From Oceanihabitans sp. 2_MG-2023 (lineage in GTDB: Bacteria; Bacteroidota; Bacteroidia; Flavobacteriales; Flavobacteriaceae), in contig NZ_JAUOQT010000008.1 of NCBI RefSeq assembly GCF_030547245.1, positions 1 to 64,000 of the forward strand: a stretch of DNA of 64,000 nucleotides, read 5' to 3'. Made by a program: the position numbers and the translations under genes. Every line of letters starts with the position of its first letter. Position 1 is the first letter of the stretch. Shown here piece by piece: positions 1 through 8,784 of this stretch. The notes beneath the pieces were generated by a model. The model was not told the origin of the DNA. It made no database searches and was given only the letters and a program-made list of their open reading frames with translations.

Positions 1-1360
1 TAGCACAAACAGTTTCGCTAGAAACGGTATCTACAGGAGGTGTTCCGCTAACAGTTATTGTGAAACTAGATTCGTTAGAACAAGTATTAGGAGCGGTTCC
101 AATTATATTATAGATATAAATGGTTTGTGTTGTTGTAATAGCACTTCCTGCAGTTAGTGCAGTTCCTCCACCATTGGTTGCCGTATAGTAGTTTCCGTTA
201 GTAAGCGTTGGTAAGGTATAACTTGTACAAACGGTTTCGTTTGAAAGAGTATCTACTTCTGCGTTACCAACAAGTAACTGTGCCGCATTAGTAACCAAGT
301 CACAAGATGCAGAAGTGACTTCGCAATAATATTGATTCATATCAAAAGTTAATGGCGCATTAGTAATGGTTAAGGTGTCTGTTGTTACTCCAGAATAATT
401 AGCATCATTCGTTACATTTACCCAATTTCCAGCACTGTTTAAAACTTTCCATTGGTAGGTATATGTTTCGGTACCAGATATAGCAATTGTAAAAGTAGCT
501 GTACCATTTTCACAAATGGTTTGTGAAGTTGGTTGTGTAATTGTTGGTGTATTATCCGGAATTGGATCTGCGGTATGCGAACCAAGATCTGCACAACTTT
601 CATTTGTGTTGGTATCCCAATCTGAAGAAACAAACGTACTATTAGGAACAACAGCATCAGGATTTCTTTTTACCGTATATCCTACATTATTAGGAGCATT
701 TACAACATCAATAAGTGCTCCGTTTTTTAAAAGCTTAATTTCATCATTACCATTAATACCTAATCCCATTTCAGTATCTTCTGTTAGTCCACAAGCCGTA
801 GGGCCACCAATTTTCACTAAATAGGTTTGAAGAGGGCCAATAGAACCAGGTAAGATATGTGTAACACTCGGAGTTGCATCTCCAACATCTCTAAAGCGTT
901 GTAATTCATATTCACCATTAAATGTAAGTGTTGTATTAGTCGGATTGTAAAGTTCTATAAGACCAGTACTACCTCCATTTACATCATAAATTTCTGAAAT
1001 ATAAACATCTGGAGAATCACATTCTGATTCTAATACCGAGAAGTCAGTTGTAGAATTTCCCACACAGCCACCTGTGCTTGTAATGGTTATGTTAGATGTA
1101 GTAGAAGTTCCTGCAGGAATAAAAGCTTCAATTACATTATCGTTAATGATATTAAAAGTCGTACTAACACCATCAAATTCTACTGTAGCAGCAGCATTAA
1201 AATTGCTTCCATCTATGTAAACTATTGTGTTTTCAGGACCACTTGAAGGGAAAAAAGATGTAATAACAGGAGCTGGACACTCTAATTTAAGCGTTTTATT
1301 AGAAGCGATAGTTGTGTTTAAAAAGAGTAAGAACCAGAATAGGGAAATTGAATATTTCAT
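1..1360 (-). CDS. Secreted protein with IPT/TIG, lamin-tail and Ig-like domains (C-terminus beyond window)
   Basis: Partial gene: the frame is open to base 1, so at least 453 residues are present and the C-terminus lies outside. The ATG at 1360 starts a signal peptide (MKYSISLFWFLLFLNTTIAS). Residues about 28-110 look like an IPT/TIG fold (PSSGPENT, YIDGSNF). Residues about 117-260 look like a lamin-tail domain (VYISEIYD, GLIELYNPT, LLKNGALIDVV). Ig-like modules follow, and the last ~85 residues begin a near-repeat: VDTLSNETVC is followed by VDTVSSETVC. It is first from the left of the leftward surface-protein array, so a T9SS sorting domain is expected off-window, but that is inference. A -7-like element lies at 1403-1410. 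No catalytic motif is visible; an adhesin or structural role is likely. Confidence 0.8.
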   Translation of the reverse strand, partial: MKYSISLFWFLLFLNTTIASNKTLKLECPAPVITSFFPSSGPENTIVYIDGSNFNAAATVEFDGVSTTFNIINDNVIEAFIPAGTSTTSNITITSTGGCVGNSTTDFSVLESECDSPDVYISEIYDVNGGSTGLIELYNPTNTTLTFNGEYELQRFRDVGDATPSVTHILPGSIGPLQTYLVKIGGPTACGLTEDTEMGLGINGNDEIKLLKNGALIDVVNAPNNVGYTVKRNPDAVVPNSTFVSSDWDTNTNESCADLGSHTADPIPDNTPTITQPTSQTICENGTATFTIAISGTETYTYQWKVLNSAGNWVNVTNDANYSGVTTDTLTITNAPLTFDMNQYYCEVTSASCDLVTNAAQLLVGNAEVDTLSNETVCTSYTLPTLTNGNYYTATNGGGTALTAGSAITTTQTIYIYNIIGTAPNTCSNESSFTITVSGTPPVDTVSSETVCA

Positions 1361-1402
1361 TTAAAAAAATTAGACTGCAAATTAAAAAATAATAAATAAA
1401 TA

Positions 1403-1410
1403 CAAAGTTA
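1403..1410 (-). promoter_or_regulatory. Flavobacterial -7 element (TAACTTTG)
   Basis: On the minus strand TAACTTTG matches TAnnTTTG and would give a leader of about 36 nt before the ATG at 1360. No TTG lies at the usual 17-23 nt upstream, so only half of the promoter consensus is present. Confidence 0.35.
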
Positions 1411-1424
1411 AGCGTATGTTACCA

Positions 1425-3752
1425 TTATCTAATTAAAGCAAAATGACCTTTGTATGTTTTTCCGTTAGAAAAGCTAACAACAAACCAATAATCTGAAGAT
1501 GGTAAATTTTCGCCATTAAATGTACCATTAAATCCTTGATTTTGTGGGGTTATTTGTTTTAAAAGTTTACCATATCTATCAAAAATTTGAATAATCATAG
1601 TTGCTTTAAAGTCTAAATCTACACCTAAAGGCATCCAAGTTTCGTTGTAATAATCTCCATTAGGAGTAAAATAAGATGGGAAACCTAATACATAAATAAG
1701 TTCTTGAACGGTTTCACAACCATTTTTATCACGAATGTAAACCATATGTTCACCTGCTGAAACATTAGTAAAGGTATTACTTTCTTGGTATAAACCACTA
1801 ATAGAATCTATCGCAAACTCATAATCTCCATTACCTGAAACAGTAATGCTTATTGAGTTTTCTGGAGCAATACCCGAAACCGAAACCGATTCTACAAAAG
1901 CACTTTCGGTAGCTTCAACAAGGATATCTCTAGTTGCAGTACAGCCATTAGGAAGTGTAACAATAACTGTATAGATGCCAATTTCATTAATATATATAGT
2001 CTCGCTACTAAAGGTTGTTGCTAGGTTGTTTAAGCGCCATTGATAAGTGAAATCTCCCGGAGAGCCTGTTTGTATTCCTGCTTTTAATGGAATGGTATTT
2101 GGATAATTGTTTACGCAATATTTTATAGTTTCATCTTCTAAGAGAATAGGGGATTCTTCTGTAGTTAAAGTTACTGTGCTTACAGCAAAACAATCACTTC
2201 CATTAATAATAAGCACATAGATGGTTTCTAAATCTTGAGATGTATTTGTGTAGTTTCCATTGATACTATTTGTTTCTGCTAGTAAATCTGCTTCCGAAGG
2301 AAAAAATGTAATTACGGATCCTGCAGGAACTTGTGTTTCTATTTGGGAGCGTAGCTGATTTAAATCAAATTCGGTAAAACCGTCTACAGGTGCATTATCA
2401 CATGCTGGAAATGGTGGAATAATAACTGTGTTTGTTGAAATATCTAAAATTACTTCCGCTACAGCGAAACAGCCAAACTCATTTTCTACACGAGCAAAAA
2501 CGGATTGTAAAATCGTATTGTTTTCAAAAGATGTTGGATTAGGTATTTCGCCTATACCTTGTTCAGCATCGGCTTCAAACAGATAATAATCGGTAACATA
2601 ATCTCTGTTGTTAGTAATAATATTTGGTTCGGCATCGAACAGATTATATCTTGTAATTCCGTCTTGGTTTAAATCGCAAGCAACTAAGGAGTAGTCGTTT
2701 ACTATAGGTTTTGGAGCATATTCTACATTGATTTCCCCAGAGGTTATACAGGAAGTAGGGTAGGTAATAGCAACGCTATATATACCTTGATCCACAATAG
2801 TATAGGTTGGGTTTGTTTCTCCAGCAATAGGCAGACTATTTTTAAACCAAGTATATCCTGTAGCTCCAGTTTGTGTTGCATCTAGTTCTAGGGTTTCGTT
2901 TTCGCACAAGGGATTTCTTGTTGCTATTAGCCTATCTATACCGAGGTTAATGTTTGAGGTAAAACTTCCGGCTTCTAAAAAAACAGCAGAATCGTACCTG
3001 TAATTAAACTCATCTGCAATGACTAGTTTTACATGGTACGTTTGGTTTGGTGTAATGGCAGTGGTTGCTGTTAAAACCGTAGTTTGACCATTAAAATTTA
3101 TAGGAGCAGTATTATTGTTCCAACCTCCAAAATAATTTCCATTAATTGCTTGGCAAGAACCAGGAATTCCTGAATGTACAGTGGTTACTTTTACAGGAGT
3201 ATTTGTTCCTGGTACTAAAGCAATATTTGTATACGTTGAAGCGCTTACTGGGCGAATTAAAAAGCCAAATAAATCGGAATATTGACAGGTGCTATTATCT
3301 CCTTCTTGGTATTCTTCGGAAGCAAATAAATATCTAAAACTTATTTGATTACTAACCGATTGAAAATCGAATTCTAAAATAGTAGCATTATGCGTGTTGT
3401 TTTCTCCTAAGGCGGTTTCTAAATCTGTATCCCCAGACCATCCAGTTGCATCATCATCACTTAAGCTTGTATTTGGACCAGGAACGTTAGATAATCTTCC
3501 GGTGCTTAACACCAGGCCACTAGCGATAGGGAAAGAGGTTCCTGTAGCATCAAAATAACCATAACTTTGGTCTGTACCATTAAAGTTTCCTCCAACAACA
3601 TTATTTACAATCACATTGCTAATACAATCACTATTTATTAAAATATCTTCAATAAGTTGTTGTGGCGTATACGTATTATTGTCTACTTGTATGTTTTGAG
3701 AAAACAGCAAACAAGTGAAAAGAGATAATAAAACCGAGAAATAATTCTTCAT
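1425..3752 (-). CDS. T9SS type B surface protein with choice-of-anchor L head
   Basis: 775 residues from the ATG at 3752. A TTG nine bases upstream is also in frame, but the ATG opens directly on a signal peptide (MKNYFSVLLSLFTCLLFSQ). Residues about 20-265 form a choice-of-anchor L domain (TPQQLIEDIL, LFASEEYQEG, LVIADEFN, DSAVFLEAG). An Ig-like segment follows, then two units of the ~95-residue two-cysteine repeat at about 355 and 450 (CDLNQDG; CDNAPVDGF). The next Ig/SprB-like module (YCVNNYPNTIPL, GNGDYEFAID) leads into the type B sorting domain in the last ~90 residues (YFTPNGDYYNETW, IFDRYGKLLKQ, SDYWFVV). It probably ends up on the cell surface through T9SS and may act in adhesion or gliding. 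Its head is paralogous to that of the 1620-residue neighbour. Confidence 0.88.
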   Translation of the reverse strand: MKNYFSVLLSLFTCLLFSQNIQVDNNTYTPQQLIEDILINSDCISNVIVNNVVGGNFNGTDQSYGYFDATGTSFPIASGLVLSTGRLSNVPGPNTSLSDDDATGWSGDTDLETALGENNTHNATILEFDFQSVSNQISFRYLFASEEYQEGDNSTCQYSDLFGFLIRPVSASTYTNIALVPGTNTPVKVTTVHSGIPGSCQAINGNYFGGWNNNTAPINFNGQTTVLTATTAITPNQTYHVKLVIADEFNYRYDSAVFLEAGSFTSNINLGIDRLIATRNPLCENETLELDATQTGATGYTWFKNSLPIAGETNPTYTIVDQGIYSVAITYPTSCITSGEINVEYAPKPIVNDYSLVACDLNQDGITRYNLFDAEPNIITNNRDYVTDYYLFEADAEQGIGEIPNPTSFENNTILQSVFARVENEFGCFAVAEVILDISTNTVIIPPFPACDNAPVDGFTEFDLNQLRSQIETQVPAGSVITFFPSEADLLAETNSINGNYTNTSQDLETIYVLIINGSDCFAVSTVTLTTEESPILLEDETIKYCVNNYPNTIPLKAGIQTGSPGDFTYQWRLNNLATTFSSETIYINEIGIYTVIVTLPNGCTATRDILVEATESAFVESVSVSGIAPENSISITVSGNGDYEFAIDSISGLYQESNTFTNVSAGEHMVYIRDKNGCETVQELIYVLGFPSYFTPNGDYYNETWMPLGVDLDFKATMIIQIFDRYGKLLKQITPQNQGFNGTFNGENLPSSDYWFVVSFSNGKTYKGHFALIR

Positions 3753-3769
3753 TACACGCAATTGGATTG

Positions 3770-3777
3770 CAAATATA
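3770..3777 (-). promoter_or_regulatory. Flavobacterial -7 element (TATATTTG)
   Basis: TATATTTG on the minus strand matches TAnnTTTG exactly, about 18 bases before the ATG at 3752. No TTG is seen at the -33 position. It supports a separate promoter for the 775-residue gene. Confidence 0.4.
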
Positions 3778-3831
3778 AGTAAGAACTTACTTTTATATAT
3801 ACTATGAAGTGTTAAAGAATGTTGTTACACC

Positions 3832-6800
3832 TTATCGTTTTAGCGCAAAATTTCCTTTAAGTTCAAACTTTTTACCTTCTTGTATTACTTCAGCAACAAA
3901 CCAATAATCGTTAGTTGGCATGTTTTGCCCTCTGTAAGTTCCGTCCCAACCTGGAGAAGTATGTGTTAGTGTTTTTAAAAGTTTGCCATATCTATCAAAA
4001 ATATGCACAATAGTGCCAGTAAGTTGGTTCACACCTGTAATGTGCCAAGTATCATTATAGCCATCATTATTTGGTGTCATAAATAGAGGAGTATCTATAA
4101 TTATAATTTCTTTGGTAGCAGAAGCACAACCATTGGCATCTAAAACTGTAATAATATGTGGACCAAGAGTTACATTATTAAAAAAGTTAGATTCTTGTGC
4201 AGGACCGTTATCTAGAATATAGAAGTAATCGCCAATTCCACTAATAGTAACTGTTATATTATTTGGATCTGAAAAATCTACTTGTTCTGTAAATTCTATA
4301 GTTGCCTGTTCGGATTCTATAACATTAAAAGTAGTAGAAGTAGTGCATCCAAAAGCAGTTGTTACACTTATAGAGTAGGTTCCTATTTGTGTGATTTCAA
4401 TTTCTGGAGTTGTTTCGCTGTTAGACCATGCATAGGTGTCGTTACTAAAACCTGTATTTGCACTAACTATAAGAGGAAGACTTTCTAAGCAGATGGTTTG
4501 GTCTTCAATTTCTACTATTGGTTTTCTATGTACAATAGTATTAAAACTAGTTATGCTATAACATAGTGTGTTTTTATTTTCGATGCGTATGTAAAAGGTT
4601 TGTCCATCGAAAGCAATGTAGTTTAAATCTGTAATTGCATTTTCGTTAGTAATGGCTTCATCTTCTAATTCAAAATAAGAAACATTAAAGTCGTTTGGGT
4701 TTTGACTTCCTAATACGATTGCTGTTTGTTGTTCTAAATTAAATTCTTCCATAGAATCATAATCTTCATCACATGTTTGTAAGTCTGTTACAGTATATGC
4801 TATAGGATTACTATTAACTTGTAATATAAAGGAAGAAGTAATATGACAGTTAGAAGTTGTATTCTCAGCTCTAACATAAATCGTGTCATTATTAGAGACG
4901 TAAGTATAATTATCGTTTAGCGAGTTTTGTCCATTTTCTGCATCTGTAGAATTTCTATAAAACGAAACAGCTACATTTGTTGTATCGTCTAATAAGCTAT
5001 CTATGGTTTCTAAAAGGTTAAAAGTATTATTATCACTTTCGCAAGTTTCGATATTAGAAATAGCGTTTATAGTTGGTGGGACGTTTACAATTAGTTCAAT
5101 AGGTACTTCTACATGACAAGTAGAAATAGTACTCGTGATTTTGATATATGCTGTTTGTGGATTGGTAATATTGGTATAATTACTTGGGTTTGTGATTATA
5201 TTTGTGTGCGCTTCTACGTCTTCAATTGAAGGATGGTAAGTTATTTCTATATCATCTTGCCTTACACCTAAAACATCTACTTCGACATCTGTTAAATTAA
5301 AGTTTGTAAGTCCGTCTGTATCTGTATCACACTTTTGTAGCGGTCCAGTAAGGTTTACATTTGGTACTTGTATGATGTTTAATCCAAATTCGGCGATACC
5401 ATGACAGTAGGTTCCATTTTCTATTCTAGCATAAATCTGTTGCGGATTTTCTATGTTTTCATATTGAAGTGGTAAGCTATTTTGTTCGTTTTCTGCATCA
5501 TTAAATGAGGTGTAGAATGTTATTGTTAGATTGTCTGTAGAAGCTGCAGACATTTCTATTATTTTTTCAGAAAAATCAAAAATCTCTTTGGCATCATTTG
5601 AAATGTCATCACAAACAATAAAATCATTAGGAGCTGTAAATTCTGGAATTAAGCCAACTTCTATCTGTAAAGAACTTGTGTCAAAACAATCTATATCTGT
5701 AACGTTTTCTACTCTTACAAAGATTTCTTGTGGATTATCTGTGTTTTGATATGCTATATTTTTATCTATTATACCAACTCTGTCGATAGCATTTTGTGCT
5801 GTTTCAAAATACAAAACACGTTTTCCTGTTTGGTTATTTAAGATTTCGGTATCTTTTTCATTAAAAATAAAATCTGCTGTTTGGTCTCCATCTGCTTCAC
5901 ATTGTCTAAAATTAGAGATATCTGTAAAAATAGGTTCTGTATTAACGGTTATTTCAAAAATAACTAAAGCAAAACAGGTTGTGATTTCACTTTCTACTCT
6001 TGTATAAATTGTTTGTGTATTTGCATTATAAGCAGCGGTGTTTGTTATTGCATTTTCATTTGCATTAGCGTCATTTTCTGAGGTATGAAACGTAATTGTT
6101 AAGTCTGAAGTGCTAGTAACTATTTCGCTTATTTTATTATCCAGATTTACAATATAGGAAGCGTCATAATCGTCATCACATATTACTATATCCATAGGTT
6201 GCATGACAGTTGGAGCTGGGATTACATGTATTTCTAACTCAGCGACATCATAACAATTTGTGTCTGTATTTACGACTCTTGTAAATACTATTTGCGGATT
6301 TGTGGTATTTGTATAAAAAGGAGGTAATTGGTTTTCGTTATTATCGGCATTTTCTTCTGTTAAAAAATAACTAACTGCCGTATTTGTAATTCCTTCACTT
6401 ACATAACTATTAAAGTCTTCTAAAGCAATAGAGGTATAGCCATCATCATCTGTATCGCAATAATCTACAGGAGATAAAGGTTGAATTATAGTTGGAGGGT
6501 TTATATATAAATTAATAGATGTAAAATAAATACACCCAGGAGTTTCAATAGTTACATAAAGTGTATGTGGGCTACTTGTTACTGTGTAAGGTAAGGTTTT
6601 ATCAATTTCGCTTACATTGTTAGTCTGGTCTTCTTCAGTTTCAAAGAAAGTTATTATAACGTCTTCAATATTATTCGCAATATTATCAGCAATATCTTCC
6701 AAGTTAAAATCATGAATACCATCATTAGATACATCATCACATGCGCTAAAATTGATAATATGTGTGCCAGATTGTAATAGATTAGCATGAAGTTCTACAC

Positions 6801-8694
6801 CAGATATAGAAGCACATCCAGTAGCATTACTTACTACTCGAATATAAACGGTTTGTGTATTAGGCTCTGTGTTATTAAAATTTTGATAATCTGAAATTGG
6901 ATTTGCACCAGTTTCTGCATCTTCATAAGTTATATGAAAAGATACCGTAACATCCGTTAGACCGTCTAATACATCTGGAATTATTGTAGATAAATCGAAA
7001 GTCGCTAATCCGTCATCATCTGGTTCACAAGCATTAATTTGTTGTGTGTCCATATTTATAACAGGATTTTCTAAAACATTAATTAATAATGTTGTTGTGC
7101 TAACACATCCAGTTGTTGCATCTACAACACTTACAAAAAGTTGCTCTGTTATATTGGTGTTTGCATATGGCAAAGGAATTGCATTTTCTACATTATTGGC
7201 ATCTGTTTGCGAGTAATGATAGTTTACAATGTAGTTCGAATTCCCTCCTGATATTTCGTCGTTTTTTACCGATAAATCTATGGTTGTAAAACCGTCTGAA
7301 GTAGCATCATCGCATATATCTAATTGTGTAGGGTCTATAATTGTTGGTAACGAATTTACAACAAGGTTAAAGGTAGAGAATGCTAAACAACCATTCGCTG
7401 TATCTTCAATTCTTACGTGAATTATTTGCGGATTACTTGCATTTTGAATTGGAACAGTAATCGGGTTGTTTCCACTTTGTGCATTAGTATCTGAATCGTG
7501 ATAACTAATATTATAATTGGAAGGCGGTACAGAGGCTAAAATTTCGGTTTCCATAGTAGAAAGATCGAAGGTTTCTACTTCATCATTACTTATGTCATCA
7601 CAGATTTCATAATCTTCAATTTCTCCTGCAGATTGTTCCGAACTTAAAGTAACAGATATTTCATCTTGTATTTCGCAAAAAGTATCACTTATAGGAATAG
7701 TTACTAAAACTTGGTACATACCAGATTGCGTAACATTTTCTAAATCATGTTGTGTTTCCCCTGTTATTAAAGTCCCATTTAAAAACCATTGGTACGTTGC
7801 TAAAGGATTTTGTGTATCTGCATTAAGGGTAATAGAGTCTGCACAAGTTGTAATGTCTTCTCCTAGATTTACAGTTGCATTAAAACTGTTACCTTCAATA
7901 AAAACAGCAGAATCATAATTTTGGTCATCTTGATCTGCTATTACTAATTTAATTTGGTATTGTACGTTTGGCTGAATACTAGCTGTTGCCGAAAGTACTG
8001 TTGTACGACCATTAAAATTAGTGTCGCCAATGTTATAACCATCAAAATACGTTTCATTTTCTGCAGCACAATGACCAACAATTTCATCGTGTATGGTACT
8101 GGTGTTTACCGGTGTATTCGTTCCTGGTACTACAGCAATATTTGTATACGTAGTTGTGCCAACTTCTCTTAACAGAAAAGCAAAACCATCAGAATATTCG
8201 CAAGGGTAAGTTGCATAGTATTCTTCGGAAGCTAAGATATAGTTAAACTGAATTTGATTTGAAACAGAAATAAAATCGAACTCTATTGAAGTCGCATTCA
8301 CTGTATTTGTAATGCCGAGAGCAGTTTCTATATCTGTATCTGTTCCCCAACTGGCATCTCCATCATGTAAGTTATTTTCGTTTGTAGTATTACCAGCAGA
8401 AGTTACGTTTCCAGTAGAAAGTAAAATACCATTTTCAAAAGGAAAATTAGAAGTCCCTTTTTCAAAATAACCATAACTAGTTAGTCCATTTACACTTCCG
8501 TTTACGTTAGAAACAATATTGGAAACCTCTACACAACCTAGAATTAAATTATTCTCAATAAGTTGTTGAGGTGTTTGTGTATTATCTATAGTAATTTTTT
8601 GCGAAAAGGAGTTATGCAAAAAACTAATACTTACTAAAACACATGTAAATAGTAGCCTTAGTCTATGGTTTTGTTTTATGGGACTCTTTTTCAA
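3832..8694 (-). CDS. Giant T9SS type B surface protein with 11 two-cysteine repeats
   Basis: 1620 residues. The start is a TTG at 8694, because no ATG precedes the signal peptide (LLFTCVLVSISFLHNSFSQ); a consensus promoter sits 26 bases upstream. Residues about 32-275 are a choice-of-anchor L domain (TPQQLIENNL, ILASEEYYATYP, DSAVFIEG). After an Ig-like module, eleven ~95-residue repeats run from about 360 to 1400. Each opens with an acidic cysteine motif (CDDISND, CDTDDDGY, CDTDTDGL) and closes with a second cysteine before a beta strand (GCLAFSTF, NCYDVAEL). The tail has an Ig/SprB-like module and a type B sorting domain (FMTPNNDGYNDTW, IFDRYGKLLKT, NDYWFVAEV). This is probably a long surface filament or adhesin exported by T9SS. 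No enzyme motif was seen. Confidence 0.9.
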   Translation of the reverse strand: MKKSPIKQNHRLRLLFTCVLVSISFLHNSFSQKITIDNTQTPQQLIENNLILGCVEVSNIVSNVNGSVNGLTSYGYFEKGTSNFPFENGILLSTGNVTSAGNTTNENNLHDGDASWGTDTDIETALGITNTVNATSIEFDFISVSNQIQFNYILASEEYYATYPCEYSDGFAFLLREVGTTTYTNIAVVPGTNTPVNTSTIHDEIVGHCAAENETYFDGYNIGDTNFNGRTTVLSATASIQPNVQYQIKLVIADQDDQNYDSAVFIEGNSFNATVNLGEDITTCADSITLNADTQNPLATYQWFLNGTLITGETQHDLENVTQSGMYQVLVTIPISDTFCEIQDEISVTLSSEQSAGEIEDYEICDDISNDEVETFDLSTMETEILASVPPSNYNISYHDSDTNAQSGNNPITVPIQNASNPQIIHVRIEDTANGCLAFSTFNLVVNSLPTIIDPTQLDICDDATSDGFTTIDLSVKNDEISGGNSNYIVNYHYSQTDANNVENAIPLPYANTNITEQLFVSVVDATTGCVSTTTLLINVLENPVINMDTQQINACEPDDDGLATFDLSTIIPDVLDGLTDVTVSFHITYEDAETGANPISDYQNFNNTEPNTQTVYIRVVSNATGCASISGVELHANLLQSGTHIINFSACDDVSNDGIHDFNLEDIADNIANNIEDVIITFFETEEDQTNNVSEIDKTLPYTVTSSPHTLYVTIETPGCIYFTSINLYINPPTIIQPLSPVDYCDTDDDGYTSIALEDFNSYVSEGITNTAVSYFLTEENADNNENQLPPFYTNTTNPQIVFTRVVNTDTNCYDVAELEIHVIPAPTVMQPMDIVICDDDYDASYIVNLDNKISEIVTSTSDLTITFHTSENDANANENAITNTAAYNANTQTIYTRVESEITTCFALVIFEITVNTEPIFTDISNFRQCEADGDQTADFIFNEKDTEILNNQTGKRVLYFETAQNAIDRVGIIDKNIAYQNTDNPQEIFVRVENVTDIDCFDTSSLQIEVGLIPEFTAPNDFIVCDDISNDAKEIFDFSEKIIEMSAASTDNLTITFYTSFNDAENEQNSLPLQYENIENPQQIYARIENGTYCHGIAEFGLNIIQVPNVNLTGPLQKCDTDTDGLTNFNLTDVEVDVLGVRQDDIEITYHPSIEDVEAHTNIITNPSNYTNITNPQTAYIKITSTISTCHVEVPIELIVNVPPTINAISNIETCESDNNTFNLLETIDSLLDDTTNVAVSFYRNSTDAENGQNSLNDNYTYVSNNDTIYVRAENTTSNCHITSSFILQVNSNPIAYTVTDLQTCDEDYDSMEEFNLEQQTAIVLGSQNPNDFNVSYFELEDEAITNENAITDLNYIAFDGQTFYIRIENKNTLCYSITSFNTIVHRKPIVEIEDQTICLESLPLIVSANTGFSNDTYAWSNSETTPEIEITQIGTYSISVTTAFGCTTSTTFNVIESEQATIEFTEQVDFSDPNNITVTISGIGDYFYILDNGPAQESNFFNNVTLGPHIITVLDANGCASATKEIIIIDTPLFMTPNNDGYNDTWHITGVNQLTGTIVHIFDRYGKLLKTLTHTSPGWDGTYRGQNMPTNDYWFVAEVIQEGKKFELKGNFALKR
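4530..7615 (-). repeat. Eleven tandem ~283-bp coding repeats
   Basis: Within the 1620-residue gene the unit start (codons for CD/CE plus an acidic loop) recurs about every 94-95 codons, from about 7606 to 4773. Units are diverged at DNA level and are recognised mainly as protein: two cysteines, a middle strand of the type ITYHxS, DAExxxN, then Y-x-N-x-x-x-P-Q and an IYVRVE-like strand. Confidence 0.8.
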
Positions 8695-8719
8695 ATTATT
8701 ATACTTAAATTTTATGGGT

Positions 8720-8750
8720 CAAAACTAAGTAGAAATTAGATTAAATGCAA
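8720..8750 (-). promoter_or_regulatory. Flavobacterial promoter for the 1620-residue gene
   Basis: On the minus strand TTG (8750-8748), a 20-nt spacer and TAGTTTTG (8727-8720) match the TTG-N19/20-TAnnTTTG consensus known from Flavobacterium. The start codon at 8694 would follow a leader of about 19 nt. It supports independent transcription from the upstream genes of the array. Confidence 0.6.
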
Positions 8751-8784
8751 ATTAAATCGGTGAAATACATTAAAAATAAATAGG

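Noticed and set aside
4530-7615. Regular ~283-bp periodicity considered as a CRISPR or satellite array
   Set aside because: It lies wholly inside one open reading frame, units are conserved at protein level only, and period and spacing are far from CRISPR values.
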